Shown in pieces: positions 25,946-32,752 of a stretch of DNA of 64,000 nucleotides (position 1 is the first letter of the stretch; each line of letters begins with the position of its first letter). The notes beneath the pieces were generated by a model that saw nothing but the letters and a program-made list of their open reading frames with translations, was not told the DNA's origin and did not search any database. The stretch covers positions 20,487 to 84,486 of the IMG/VR virus record IMGVR_UViG_3300025000_001646. One strand, 5' to 3'. Both the position numbers and the translations under genes were made by a program. Source of the stretch: a virus.

Positions 25946-26488
25946 ATGAAATACAATTTTACTATTAAATTTACATCTCAATACTTACAGGCTAGATTTT
26001 CAGATGAAGCAAAGGAAGGTTTATTGGAAAATGCTAGAAAAACAGTTATTAAAGACGTAAAAGATGAAGATGAGATGTGGTTAAGATTTTCTTATTTTGA
26101 CAAAAATGGTTATTATATACCTGGAGAACAAATATATATGGCTTTAGTTTATTCTGGAAAAGATTTTAAAATGAAATCAAGCAGATGCAATATTTCAAAT
26201 TATATTAAAGCAAATCTTATTGTTAGCGAATTTAATTATTTAGGAAAGAAAAAACCAGATGAATTAATTGTTTCCTATGTAAAAAGAAAGGATGGTAGTA
26301 GAGTAAAGGTTATTCACCCATCTTTTAAACAAGGAACAGAATGTGATTTTGAAATTGATTTTATTGATGATTATCCAGAAAAAGAACTTAAACTACTTAT
26401 AGAAAATGCAGGAAAAAGATGTGGAATAGGAGCAAGAAGACCAAGATTTGGAAGATTTGAAGTTACAAGTTTTAAAAAAGCAAAATAA
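25946..26488 (+). CDS. Conserved-looking phage protein, 180 aa
   Basis: Beta-rich protein ending NAGKRCGIGARRPRFGRFEV. The terminal G-x-G-x-R-R-P-x-x-G-R-F stretch looks like a conserved nucleic-acid-binding loop found in phage proteins of replication regions; I cannot name it. No UGA. An 87-base AT-rich gap (25860-25945) with ATTAGATTGAG-type repeats precedes it. Confidence 0.55.
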   Translation: MKYNFTIKFTSQYLQARFSDEAKEGLLENARKTVIKDVKDEDEMWLRFSYFDKNGYYIPGEQIYMALVYSGKDFKMKSSRCNISNYIKANLIVSEFNYLGKKKPDELIVSYVKRKDGSRVKVIHPSFKQGTECDFEIDFIDDYPEKELKLLIENAGKRCGIGARRPRFGRFEVTSFKKAK

Positions 26489-26663
26489 ATTGGTTTACAT
26501 TTGATTAAATTAGATTAAATTCCCTTAAATTAAATTTAGTTGAATTTACACTAGCTAGATTATGTCTAGCTAGATGTGAGTTTGACTCACTAATTTATTG
26601 GATTAAATTTAATTATATTTCGTTAGATTGATTTTGATTATTTTATATTAAATTAAATTAAAT
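26489..26663. other. AT-rich spacer with two perfect hairpins, possible origin or regulator
   Basis: No gene. CTAGCTAGA (26551-26559) pairs with TCTAGCTAG (26565-26573) around TTATG, and GTGAGT (26576-26581) with ACTCAC (26585-26590) around TTG. They are flanked by repeated GATTAAATT/TTAAATTAAATT units and T-rich DNA. This is the longest iterated AT-rich tract here, so an origin, partition site or operator is plausible. Confidence 0.45.
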
Positions 26664-26693
26664 TTGTATTTTTTTATAAAAAAGGTATATAAT
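26664..26693 (+). promoter_or_regulatory. Early promoter P5 (variant)
   Basis: TTGTAT (26664-26669), 18-base spacer with the same TTTTTATAAAAAA run as P2, and TATAAT (26688-26693). It would transcribe the UGA-containing gene at 26721 and the tRNA-like region. Confidence 0.7.
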
Positions 26694-26720
26694 ATTAATA
26701 GACAATAACTTTTAAAAAAT

Positions 26721-26912
26721 ATGAAAATCAAAGTAAAGAATAAATTTCGTTCTTGATATATACCTATTCACGCTTGACAGACTTTTGATAATGTTAGAGA
26801 AAATAAATGAAAATATTTTATTAATACAAAATATTATGATTCAAATTATAAAGATTATAAAGAAAAAACAATTACCTATCTAAAAGAGGAAATTATAATA
26901 TTAGAGGATTAG
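26721..26912 (+). CDS. Small protein with three in-frame UGA, lone code-25 gene of the early region
   Basis: 63 aa from the ATG after P5: KVKNKFRSGYIPIHAGQTFD and NVRENKGKYF, where each G is UGA, ending at TAG. In the standard code only 11 residues would be made. SGYIP and AGQTF read naturally with Gly. It is the only clear UGA-requiring gene between 8 and 32 kb, so it can be produced only where UGA is decoded. Confidence 0.65.
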
Positions 26913-26971
26913 GTTTCAGACTTGGAAAGCCCAAATTTACATATATTATAAATTTTAACTTTCACTATTTT

Positions 26972-27202
26972 ATGAAAGGACTAAAAGAGGAAATTTTACA
27001 ACTTAAGAAGGAGAAAAATTCATTGTTGAAAGACAACAAGAATTTGACTAAGATTAATGATGGACTTCTTGAAGAAAACGAAAAATTAGCTAATATTGGA
27101 GCAGACTTGTATAAGAAGTATAAGAAGGTTTGCTCACAGATAGCAACTATGTTAAACGAAAAAAGATGGGGTAAAAAAGTTGCTGTAAAAAAGAAGAAAT
27201 AA
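26972..27202 (+). CDS. Coiled-coil protein, 76 aa
   Basis: Continuous heptad pattern (LKEEILQLKKEKNSLLKDN, NDGLLEENEKLANIG) followed by a very basic tail (WGKKVAVKKKK), like a small bZIP-type or scaffold protein that may touch DNA. Leader AACTTTCACTATTTTATG. Ends before a terminator. Confidence 0.6.
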   Translation: MKGLKEEILQLKKEKNSLLKDNKNLTKINDGLLEENEKLANIGADLYKKYKKVCSQIATMLNEKRWGKKVAVKKKK

Positions 27203-27208
27203 AATTAT

Positions 27209-27237
27209 TAGACTGGTTTAAACGAACCAGTCTATTT
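27209..27237 (+). terminator. Intrinsic terminator
   Basis: TAGACTGGTT (27209-27218) pairs with AACCAGTCTA (27225-27234) around TAAACG, followed by a short TTT. A 10-bp perfect stem just after the coiled-coil gene. Confidence 0.6.
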
Positions 27238-27239
27238 AT

Positions 27240-27305
27240 GTCGCCTACTCGAGCGTATTATTTAATTAATAATATGAGTCTGGAAAAACCAGACGGGCGA
27301 CTCCA
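27240..27305 (+). tRNA. tRNA-like sequence lacking a D arm, encoded CCA
   Basis: A 7-bp acceptor stem (GTCGCCT, 27240-27246, with GGGCGAC, 27295-27301), discriminator T and CCA (27303-27305). A 5-bp T stem GTCTG/CAGAC has a 7-base loop, and ATTAT/ATAAT forms an anticodon-like stem with loop TTAATTA (nominal anticodon AAT). Only ten bases (27247-27256) replace the D arm. It may be a degenerate tRNA or a tRNA mimic. Confidence 0.4.
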
Positions 27306-27306
27306 A

Positions 27307-27373
27307 CGAGAAGTAGTTTAAGGAAAACATTAGCTACAAGCTAATAATCTAGGGTCGATACCTAGCTTCTCGA
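27307..27373 (+). tRNA. Compact tRNA-like sequence, nominal anticodon ACA
   Basis: All four stems pair perfectly: CGAGAAG/CTTCTCG (27307-27313, 27366-27372), GTTT/AAAC, ATTAG/CTAAT and CTAGG/CCTAG. The anticodon loop is CTACAAG (U33, A37 correct) giving ACA, the T loop GTCGATA keeps UCGA, and the D loop AAGGA keeps GG but is very short. ACA would read the Cys codon UGU, and A34 is unusual outside tRNA-Arg. It starts one base after the CCA of the previous element. Confidence 0.45.
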
Positions 27374-27399
27374 AAAAATCTTAATTAAAGGAGTTTAAC

Positions 27400-28206
27400 A
27401 TGAAGGAAAACAAGAAATTAGAATTAGTAAAGCAATTTTCTGAAAAAGAATTGGCTACTATTATTCAAAAACAAACTCAGAGAATAGAATCAGTTTACCA
27501 GCCAAAAGCTACTAAGAAGAAATTTAAGGTTGCTATTGTGTCTGATACACATCTAGGATCAAAAGTTTGTAAACTTGAATATCTCAATGATGCTTATGAC
27601 ATAATTGAGAAAGAACATATTAAGACGGTGTTACACGGAGGAGATAATTTTGACGGAAATGGATTTGTGTATAAGGGGCATATCTATGAATTGTCTATCA
27701 TAGGTTTTGACAATCAGTTAAAATTTGGAGTAGAAAATTACCCAAAAAGAAAAGGTGTTAAAACTTATATGATTGCAGGAAACCATTGCTGTAGCTGGAA
27801 AGACGCAGATATTGTTCAAGCCTTTGCAAAAGAAAGAAGCGATATTGTTTATTTAGGTCAGTATTTGGCAGATGTAGTATTGAATGGTGTTAAATTTAGA
27901 TTAATTCATCCCATCAAATCTTCGGCATATGCTTTGACATATTTTTGCCAGAAGGAACTCGAAGCTATACCAAGTGGAGAAAAACCACAAGTATATATTC
28001 GAGCGCATAGTCACACTGCCTATTCTTTCTTCTACAGAAACATCTATGCTTTCGGAGCAGGTTCATTTCAAGGAGCTACAGATCTTACTAATAGACTTGG
28101 TATTAATGTAGTCAATGGTTTCTGGATATTAGATATTGAAGTCAATGATGATGAATTGAACTCAATCAAGACTTTATCTTCTAAATTTATCCCGTATTAC
28201 AATTAA
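27400..28206 (+). CDS. Calcineurin-like metallophosphoesterase
   Basis: 268 aa. VAIVSDTHLGSKV, VLHGGDNFDG, MIAGNHCCSW and IRAHSHTAYSFF supply the D-x-H, GD, GNH and H-x-H metal ligands. Substrate unknown; phage members include Mre11/SbcD-like and small-nucleotide phosphatases. Unlike genes on either side it has a strong Shine-Dalgarno site (AAAGGAG, 9 bases before ATG). No UGA. Confidence 0.82.
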   Translation: MKENKKLELVKQFSEKELATIIQKQTQRIESVYQPKATKKKFKVAIVSDTHLGSKVCKLEYLNDAYDIIEKEHIKTVLHGGDNFDGNGFVYKGHIYELSIIGFDNQLKFGVENYPKRKGVKTYMIAGNHCCSWKDADIVQAFAKERSDIVYLGQYLADVVLNGVKFRLIHPIKSSAYALTYFCQKELEAIPSGEKPQVYIRAHSHTAYSFFYRNIYAFGAGSFQGATDLTNRLGINVVNGFWILDIEVNDDELNSIKTLSSKFIPYYN

Positions 28207-28215
28207 GGAGGTAAT

Positions 28216-28356
28216 ATGAAATTAATTATCGAATGTTCATGTTGTGGAAAAGAAGTTACAATTAATGTGCAAGGCAGTGAGAGCATGAGAGAGATGACAG
28301 AGAAAGCCATATTTTGTCACTGTAAAATTAGAAAAATTAAGGAGGCAAGGAAATAA
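28216..28356 (+). CDS. Small zinc-finger protein, 46 aa
   Basis: IIECSCCGKEVTINV with three cysteines and CHCKIRK at the C-terminus give a probable four-ligand zinc site. SD AAGGAGG 6 bases before the ATG. No UGA. Confidence 0.6.
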   Translation: MKLIIECSCCGKEVTINVQGSESMREMTEKAIFCHCKIRKIKEARK

Positions 28357-28423
28357 AATTATTTTAAAAAATGAATAAAAACTAGAATAATAATTCTAGC
28401 AATTGTAATCAAGGAGGAAAAAA

Positions 28424-28747
28424 ATGAAAAAAATTTTATTATTGATTGTATTGTTTTTAACAATTAGCTGTTTAAGTACTTCCGTTGTTAATATTACAAT
28501 GGATGGGAAAATGGTATATTTTTCTTCAAATAAGCCAGAATGGATTAACAAAGAAGGAATTATAAAAGAAACAAAAGATTTTAAACTTATTTGTTATAAA
28601 GATTCTGGTGATACTGTTGAAGAAGCAATTCTTAAAATACAGGAAAGAATAAAAGAAAAAGGTTATATTTACAATGTTATTGTTTTATATAACAAAAAAT
28701 ATACTGTTTATATGTTATTTATTGAATTAAAAGGGAGGTTAATATGA
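28424..28747 (+). CDS. Putative lipoprotein ending in UGA
   Basis: 107 aa. KKILLLIVLFLTISC is a signal peptide with lipobox ending in Cys 16, so it is probably lipid-anchored outside the cell. SD AAGGAGG upstream. The frame ends at TGA 28745-28747, overlapping the next ATG (ATGA), and the next gene's SD (GGGAGG) lies in its tail. Read as Gly it would gain 27 residues to TAA 28826-28828, giving an unlikely long overlap. So UGA is probably stop here. Lipoproteins of this type can exclude superinfecting phages. Confidence 0.65.
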   Translation: MKKILLLIVLFLTISCLSTSVVNITMDGKMVYFSSNKPEWINKEGIIKETKDFKLICYKDSGDTVEEAILKIQERIKEKGYIYNVIVLYNKKYTVYMLFIELKGRLI

Positions 28748-29082
28748 AAAAGGTTTATGTTTGTTCTCCTTATCGAAGTAATATTGAACTTAATACAAAA
28801 AGAGCTAAACAATATGGAAGAGCTATAATATTTGAAGGAAAAATACCAGTAATACCACATTTACTTTATACACAATTTTTAGATGATGAAAAAGACATTG
28901 AAAGAATAATTGGACTTAATATAGCTATTCATCTTATGCTTGAATGTGATGAGATTTATGTTTTTTCTGAAAATAATTACATTTCTGATGGAATGAAAGA
29001 AGAAATAAAAGTATGGTTTAAGGAGAAAAATATAAAACCAATTACAATTCTTCCATATAACTGGGGGGAAAAATATGGATAA
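28744..29082 (+). CDS. Nucleoside deoxyribosyltransferase-like protein (DUF4406/DUF7768-type)
   Basis: 112 aa. KKVYVCSPYRSN, AIIFEGKIPVIPHLLYTQFL, LECDEIYVFSE and ISDGMKEEI follow the order of phage DUF4406-type proteins of the nucleoside 2-deoxyribosyltransferase clan, suggesting nucleotide salvage. SD GGGAGG. Starts inside the UGA stop of the lipoprotein gene. Confidence 0.75.
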   Translation: MKKVYVCSPYRSNIELNTKRAKQYGRAIIFEGKIPVIPHLLYTQFLDDEKDIERIIGLNIAIHLMLECDEIYVFSENNYISDGMKEEIKVWFKEKNIKPITILPYNWGEKYG

Positions 29083-29115
29083 ATAAAATTAAAATTATTT
29101 TATGGAGGTGATGAT

Positions 29116-29487
29116 ATGGATTCAAAAATAGATTATAATTCTTTTTTTAGCACTTATATCAGAATGCAAGCAGAGCTTTACAACCATATTAAATTTTTCG
29201 ATGGTAATACTCTTATAACAAGACATTTGGCAATAACTGGAATGTTTGCAGAAGTTTACTCTTGGTTAGCAGAAACTGGAATAGGTCAAGCTTGCTATAT
29301 TATTATAGAACTTGCCAAAGATAAAGAATTTGTAAAAATGATTGACGAAGAAAAATGGAAAATTTCGGAAAAAGAAAACCACGATATTTACCCCAACGAA
29401 ATGGATAAACTTTCTAAGCCAATAAAAGAATATGTAAAAATAAAATATAAAAAATATTTCAAAGATAAAAAATCTATTGAAATATAA
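29116..29487 (+). CDS. Hypothetical protein, 123 aa
   Basis: SD TGGAGGTGATG precedes the ATG. N-terminal half has a hydrophobic, helical part (ITGMFAEVYSWLAETGIGQA); C-terminal half is charged. Last gene of the Shine-Dalgarno block, directly before a terminator. No UGA. Confidence 0.6.
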   Translation: MDSKIDYNSFFSTYIRMQAELYNHIKFFDGNTLITRHLAITGMFAEVYSWLAETGIGQACYIIIELAKDKEFVKMIDEEKWKISEKENHDIYPNEMDKLSKPIKEYVKIKYKKYFKDKKSIEI

Positions 29488-29493
29488 TTAAAG

Positions 29494-29520
29494 GTCAATC
29501 TATCAAGATTGGCTTTTTTT
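29494..29520 (+). terminator. Intrinsic terminator closing the SD block
   Basis: GTCAATCT (29494-29501) pairs with AGATTGGC (29506-29513) around ATCA, followed by seven T. A second imperfect hairpin (AACCCCCA/TGGAGGTT) follows within 40 bases. The rest of 29521-29643 holds no gene. Confidence 0.85.
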
Positions 29521-29643
29521 ATACACAAAAACCCCCAAATGGAGGTTCCTGTGCTATTTTATGAAAAACACTAAAAAATTATAATCTATATAAAATTAAA
29601 AGTAAAATTTTATAAAAAAATAACAAGAAAATAACAAAAAAAC

Positions 29644-29672
29644 TTGATTTTTATAAAAAAAAAGAGTATAAT
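29644..29672 (+). promoter_or_regulatory. Early promoter P6
   Basis: TTGATT (29644-29649), 17-base spacer, TATAAT (29667-29672), same core as P2 and P4. It drives the recombination genes. Confidence 0.87.
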
Positions 29673-29703
29673 TAAAATATATTATTTAATTTAAACTATT
29701 TTT

Positions 29704-30315
29704 ATGGAAAACAATTATTATGAGAATCTATCAAAAGTAGATGTCTCTGGATTGCTTGAAAAGAAAAGCAATCTTTCTTATCTTTCTTGGGCCCATGCAA
29801 TAGATCAAGTTCTTAAGAGGTATCCAGACATGATTTATGAGATTATTAAGTATGACGGAAAACCATATTATATGGATGAGACAGGAGCAATGGTTTATAC
29901 TAAAGTTACTATCGAAGGAGTAACTAGAGAAATGTGGCTTCCTGTTATGGACGGAGCTAATAAGACAATGAAAAAAGAAGCCTATACATATAAGACTAAA
30001 TTTGGTGATAAACAAGTAGAGGCAATCTCAATGTTTGACGTAAATAAGACAATAATGAGATGTTTAGTTAAAAACTTAGCAATGTTTGGTCTAGGAATAA
30101 GTGTTTATGCTGGGGAAGATTTACCACTTATAGACGAGACAGAAAAAACCATTGAAGAAAAAGCAATAAATACTTTTGGAAAACCATTTGATATAATGGT
30201 ACAAGAACAAAATAAAGAATTACACGGAAAATGCCCAAAATGTGGGGCTTCTATGATTAAGAGTAAAACAACAGGAAACGTATTTTGTCAAGATAGGTGT
30301 TGGTCGAAAAAATAA
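29704..30315 (+). CDS. Sak-type single-strand annealing protein (DUF1071-like)
   Basis: 203 aa. LSYLSWAHAIDQVLKRYPDM, GAMVYTKVTIEGVTREMWLPVMDGANK, then SMFDVNKTIMRCLVKNLAMFGLGISVYAGEDL match the DUF1071/Sak annealing proteins, RAD52-fold recombinases of phages. A C-terminal zinc ribbon (CPKCGASM, FCQDRCW) is appended. With the nuclease downstream it forms a two-gene recombination system. No UGA. Confidence 0.8.
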   Translation: MENNYYENLSKVDVSGLLEKKSNLSYLSWAHAIDQVLKRYPDMIYEIIKYDGKPYYMDETGAMVYTKVTIEGVTREMWLPVMDGANKTMKKEAYTYKTKFGDKQVEAISMFDVNKTIMRCLVKNLAMFGLGISVYAGEDLPLIDETEKTIEEKAINTFGKPFDIMVQEQNKELHGKCPKCGASMIKSKTTGNVFCQDRCWSKK

Positions 30316-30326
30316 TCTTACTTTTT

Positions 30327-30875
30327 ATGAATAAAATTTCTCGTGATTTTTATGTCAAAAGGGGAGAAAGAGAAATGCTTTATCAGTTTACTACCAACTC
30401 AGACATTTTTAATTGTAAAAAACCAATCTATAAAATGTTAAAAGAAATATTTATAAAAGGTATTCCAGAAGAAGTAATAGGATATCAATCTATAAGTGAA
30501 GGAGAATTATTGAATATTAACAAGGAAAGAGAAGAGAAAGGATTTATTTGTCTAGCTGACAATTATGAAAATAGAGGTAATAAACAACACGAATTTGTGC
30601 AGAATAACTTTATAGAACAAGACGACTACTTATTAGGAATAGAAGTGCCAGTATGGTCTCATAAACTTAAAATTTTTGGACATATAGACATTTTAAGATT
30701 AGTAGATAATAAAATACAGATACTTGATTTCAAGCCTAAAGCACACCAAGAAAAAAAAGCTCCTAGTCAAGTATTCAGATATGGAGTTTGCATTGCTGAA
30801 ATGATTGGTTGTAGTATTAAAGATTTAGAAATGTATTATTTTGATGATAAAAACTGTTTTAAAATTTTACTTTAA
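30327..30875 (+). CDS. PD-(D/E)XK exonuclease, Cas4/RecB-like
   Basis: 182 aa from the ATG at 30327 (the frame is open further upstream, but this start follows CTTACTTTTTATG). IEVPVWSHKLKIFGHIDILR, IQILDFKPKAHQEK and SQVFRYGVCIAEMIG give the E, D, ExK-like (DFK) and QxxxY motifs of RecB-type nucleases. It probably makes single strands for the annealing protein before it. No UGA. Confidence 0.78.
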   Translation: MNKISRDFYVKRGEREMLYQFTTNSDIFNCKKPIYKMLKEIFIKGIPEEVIGYQSISEGELLNINKEREEKGFICLADNYENRGNKQHEFVQNNFIEQDDYLLGIEVPVWSHKLKIFGHIDILRLVDNKIQILDFKPKAHQEKKAPSQVFRYGVCIAEMIGCSIKDLEMYYFDDKNCFKILL

Positions 30876-30884
30876 CTTATTTTA

Positions 30885-31240
30885 TGAATAATCTTGAAGA
30901 ATTAATTGATTTATGTGGATAGAATTTCAAGATGAATTTATTAATATAAGTAAGTTTTCTTGTATATTTAAAAAAGAAAAAACTTAATGAATTTTTCGAT
31001 GAATTTATTATTTACCATTATTGGAACAGAAAATTAGAAGAAAAATTAGAAAAAAAACAAAAAATGACTAAAGAAGAAATACAAAAAATGAAAGACCCTA
31101 TTTTATTTGGAATGATTAAAGAATCTAATAGACTTTATTTTATAGATGATTGGGAAGATGAATATTGTGATTTAACTTTTGATGAAATAATAGATGTAAT
31201 TGGAGAAAATAAACTTACTAAAAATATTAACCTTAATTAA
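30885..31240 (+). pseudogene. Frameshifted hypothetical gene
   Basis: A well-led ATG at 30885 (ACTTATTTTATG) gives only 12 codons (NNLEELIDLCG) before TAG. Coding then seems to continue in another frame (WIEFQDEFINISKFSCIFKK), and in a third (NEFFDEFIIYHYWNRKLEEK) through to TAA 31238-31240. The last part is intact from ATG 31064 (58 codons, YFIDDWEDEYCDLTFDEIID) and may still be made. At least two frame changes are needed, so the original gene is broken or sequencing errors are present. Confidence 0.55.
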
Positions 31241-31242
31241 TT

Positions 31243-31620
31243 ATGGAACATATTAAACCATTTTATACTGGAATGACTAAAGATGGGGCTATAACTTGTT
31301 TAAGAAACAAGTTATATATAATGCAGCTTAATAATGGAAATAGTTTTGAAAATTATGATTTATTTAAAGTTTCTACTCAAGTTGCTATTGATATTGTTAC
31401 TAAATATATTCCTTATGAAGAAAATTGTGATAAAACAGAAAAATTAAAAAATGGTAATGGAGGAAATGGTGCGTATAATATGAAAGAAGAAATAGAAAAT
31501 CTAAAAAAAGAAATTAAAGAAATAAAAAGAATGAAATTATTAGAACTTGAAGCACAAATAGAAGCTAAAAAAAATTGGGGAGAACATACAGAGGAATACT
31601 GGAAAAAATTTAACAATTAA
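31243..31620 (+). CDS. Hypothetical protein with C-terminal coiled coil, 125 aa
   Basis: N-terminal globular-looking part (MTKDGAITCLRNKLYIMQL), a linker with NGNGGNG, then a coiled coil (EIENLKKEIKEIKRMKLLEL). Leader TTAACCTTAATTAATTATG. No UGA although glycines are present. Confidence 0.55.
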   Translation: MEHIKPFYTGMTKDGAITCLRNKLYIMQLNNGNSFENYDLFKVSTQVAIDIVTKYIPYEENCDKTEKLKNGNGGNGAYNMKEEIENLKKEIKEIKRMKLLELEAQIEAKKNWGEHTEEYWKKFNN

Positions 31621-31634
31621 CATTATTTTATTTT

Positions 31635-32288
31635 ATGTTAGAACAGATTAACACTACTAATCTTGAGTTACAAATTAAAGATACTCAAGAAAAATCAAAC
31701 AATATATTGATAACTAATGAAGAACAATTATTACAAGCTACTGACTTTTTAGGCAATGTAAAAAAACTCTATAAGAATGCAGAGGAGGAAAGAAAAGAAA
31801 TTACAAAACCTCTCAACGATTCTTTAAAGGCTATTAATAAAAAATACAAAATAATTACAGAACCATTATTGGCTCTTGAAAGTAAGCTAAAAACACTTAT
31901 TACAGCTTATTTAAAGAATAAAGATGAGCAAGACAGAAAAATAGTTGAAGAAGAAAGAAAATTACTGGAAGCAAAAAGGATAGAACTTGAAGAACAAGAA
32001 AAAAACGCTAACAAAGAAGAGCTAGCACTCATAGAAACGCAAAAAAACAGCCTAGAACAGCAGGAAATACTAAATATGGTAGATAATAAGCTAAACAATC
32101 AAATACGTACAGAAAACACTTTAATTAGCAAAAAGAAGGTATGGAAATTCGATGTTGTAGATATTTATAAAATTCCAAATAAATATTTGATTTTAGATGA
32201 AAAAAAAGTTGCAGAAGATATTAGAAATGGTATAATAGAGATTGAAGGATTAAAGATATATCAAGAAGAAATAATAGCAGTTAGATAG
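31635..32288 (+). CDS. Recombination-associated coiled-coil phage protein
   Basis: 217 aa. A long coiled coil (residues about 40-140) ends in KKVWKFDVVDIYKIPNKYLIL and IEGLKIYQEEIIAVR, an ending common to phage proteins encoded next to annealing proteins and exonucleases. The precise role is unknown. No UGA. Last plus-strand early gene. Confidence 0.65.
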   Translation: MLEQINTTNLELQIKDTQEKSNNILITNEEQLLQATDFLGNVKKLYKNAEEERKEITKPLNDSLKAINKKYKIITEPLLALESKLKTLITAYLKNKDEQDRKIVEEERKLLEAKRIELEEQEKNANKEELALIETQKNSLEQQEILNMVDNKLNNQIRTENTLISKKKVWKFDVVDIYKIPNKYLILDEKKVAEDIRNGIIEIEGLKIYQEEIIAVR

Positions 32289-32385
32289 TTATAAAAACTT
32301 CTGTATCTCACTAATATAAAAATAAATATTTTTAAAAAATAAATATATCAATATTTTAGATGATTTACGGAGGTGAATAAAAAAG

Positions 32386-32450
32386 AAAAAGCAGGTATCC
32401 AATATAATCAATTATAGATTGCTTATTGGTATTAATCCTGCTTTTTTTTT
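32386..32450. terminator. Bidirectional terminator between early and lysis units
   Basis: AAAAGCAGG and CCTGCTTTTTTTTT form the base, with CCAATA (32399-32404) and TATTGG (32424-32429) as an inner stem. A-rich 5' and T-rich 3' flanks fit termination from both sides, where the early genes (plus) and lysis genes (minus) converge. An SD-like GGAGGTG at 32370 has no gene after it. 32289-32385 is otherwise featureless AT-rich DNA. Confidence 0.8.
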
Positions 32451-32457
32451 ATAAAAA

Positions 32458-32643
32458 TTATTTCTCTGTCAAAATTTTATAAAAGTTTCTCAAAACACTT
32501 AACAGAGAAGTCCAAGCCACAACTTGAATAATTTCTGGAGTAAGTCAGTTCTCTATATTAGCAACAGCCAATAAACCTGCAATGAAACAAGTTATATAAG
32601 TTTTTGCAAACGAATAGAGATGTTGTAGAATTTTTTCTTTCAT
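32458..32643 (-). CDS. Holin-like small membrane protein
   Basis: 61 aa. Two hydrophobic segments (SFAKTYITCFIAGLLAVANI and IIQVVAWTSLLSVLRNF) separated by NGLTPE, where G is UGA, with a charged tail. Size, topology and position after the M23 peptidase fit a holin. It needs UGA as Gly to be more than about 33 residues long. Confidence 0.6.
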
Positions 32644-32647
32644 AGAA

Positions 32648-32752
32648 TTAAAAAAGGTTTAAAATAGAATTATATAAAAATGATACTATTCCAAAAATTT
32701 CTAATATACATAGAATCATATATATTAATATGAAATATAAAAATACTTTCAT
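32648..32752 (-). CDS. Tiny membrane peptide in the lysis group, 34 aa
   Basis: The ATG overlaps the stop of the M23 gene (TAATG). Reads MKVFLYFILIYMILCILEIF and more hydrophobic residues to TAA, a single membrane span. Its place between peptidase and holin suggests a holin partner or antiholin, but the evidence is positional only. Confidence 0.45.
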   Translation of the reverse strand: MKVFLYFILIYMILCILEIFGIVSFLYNSILNLF

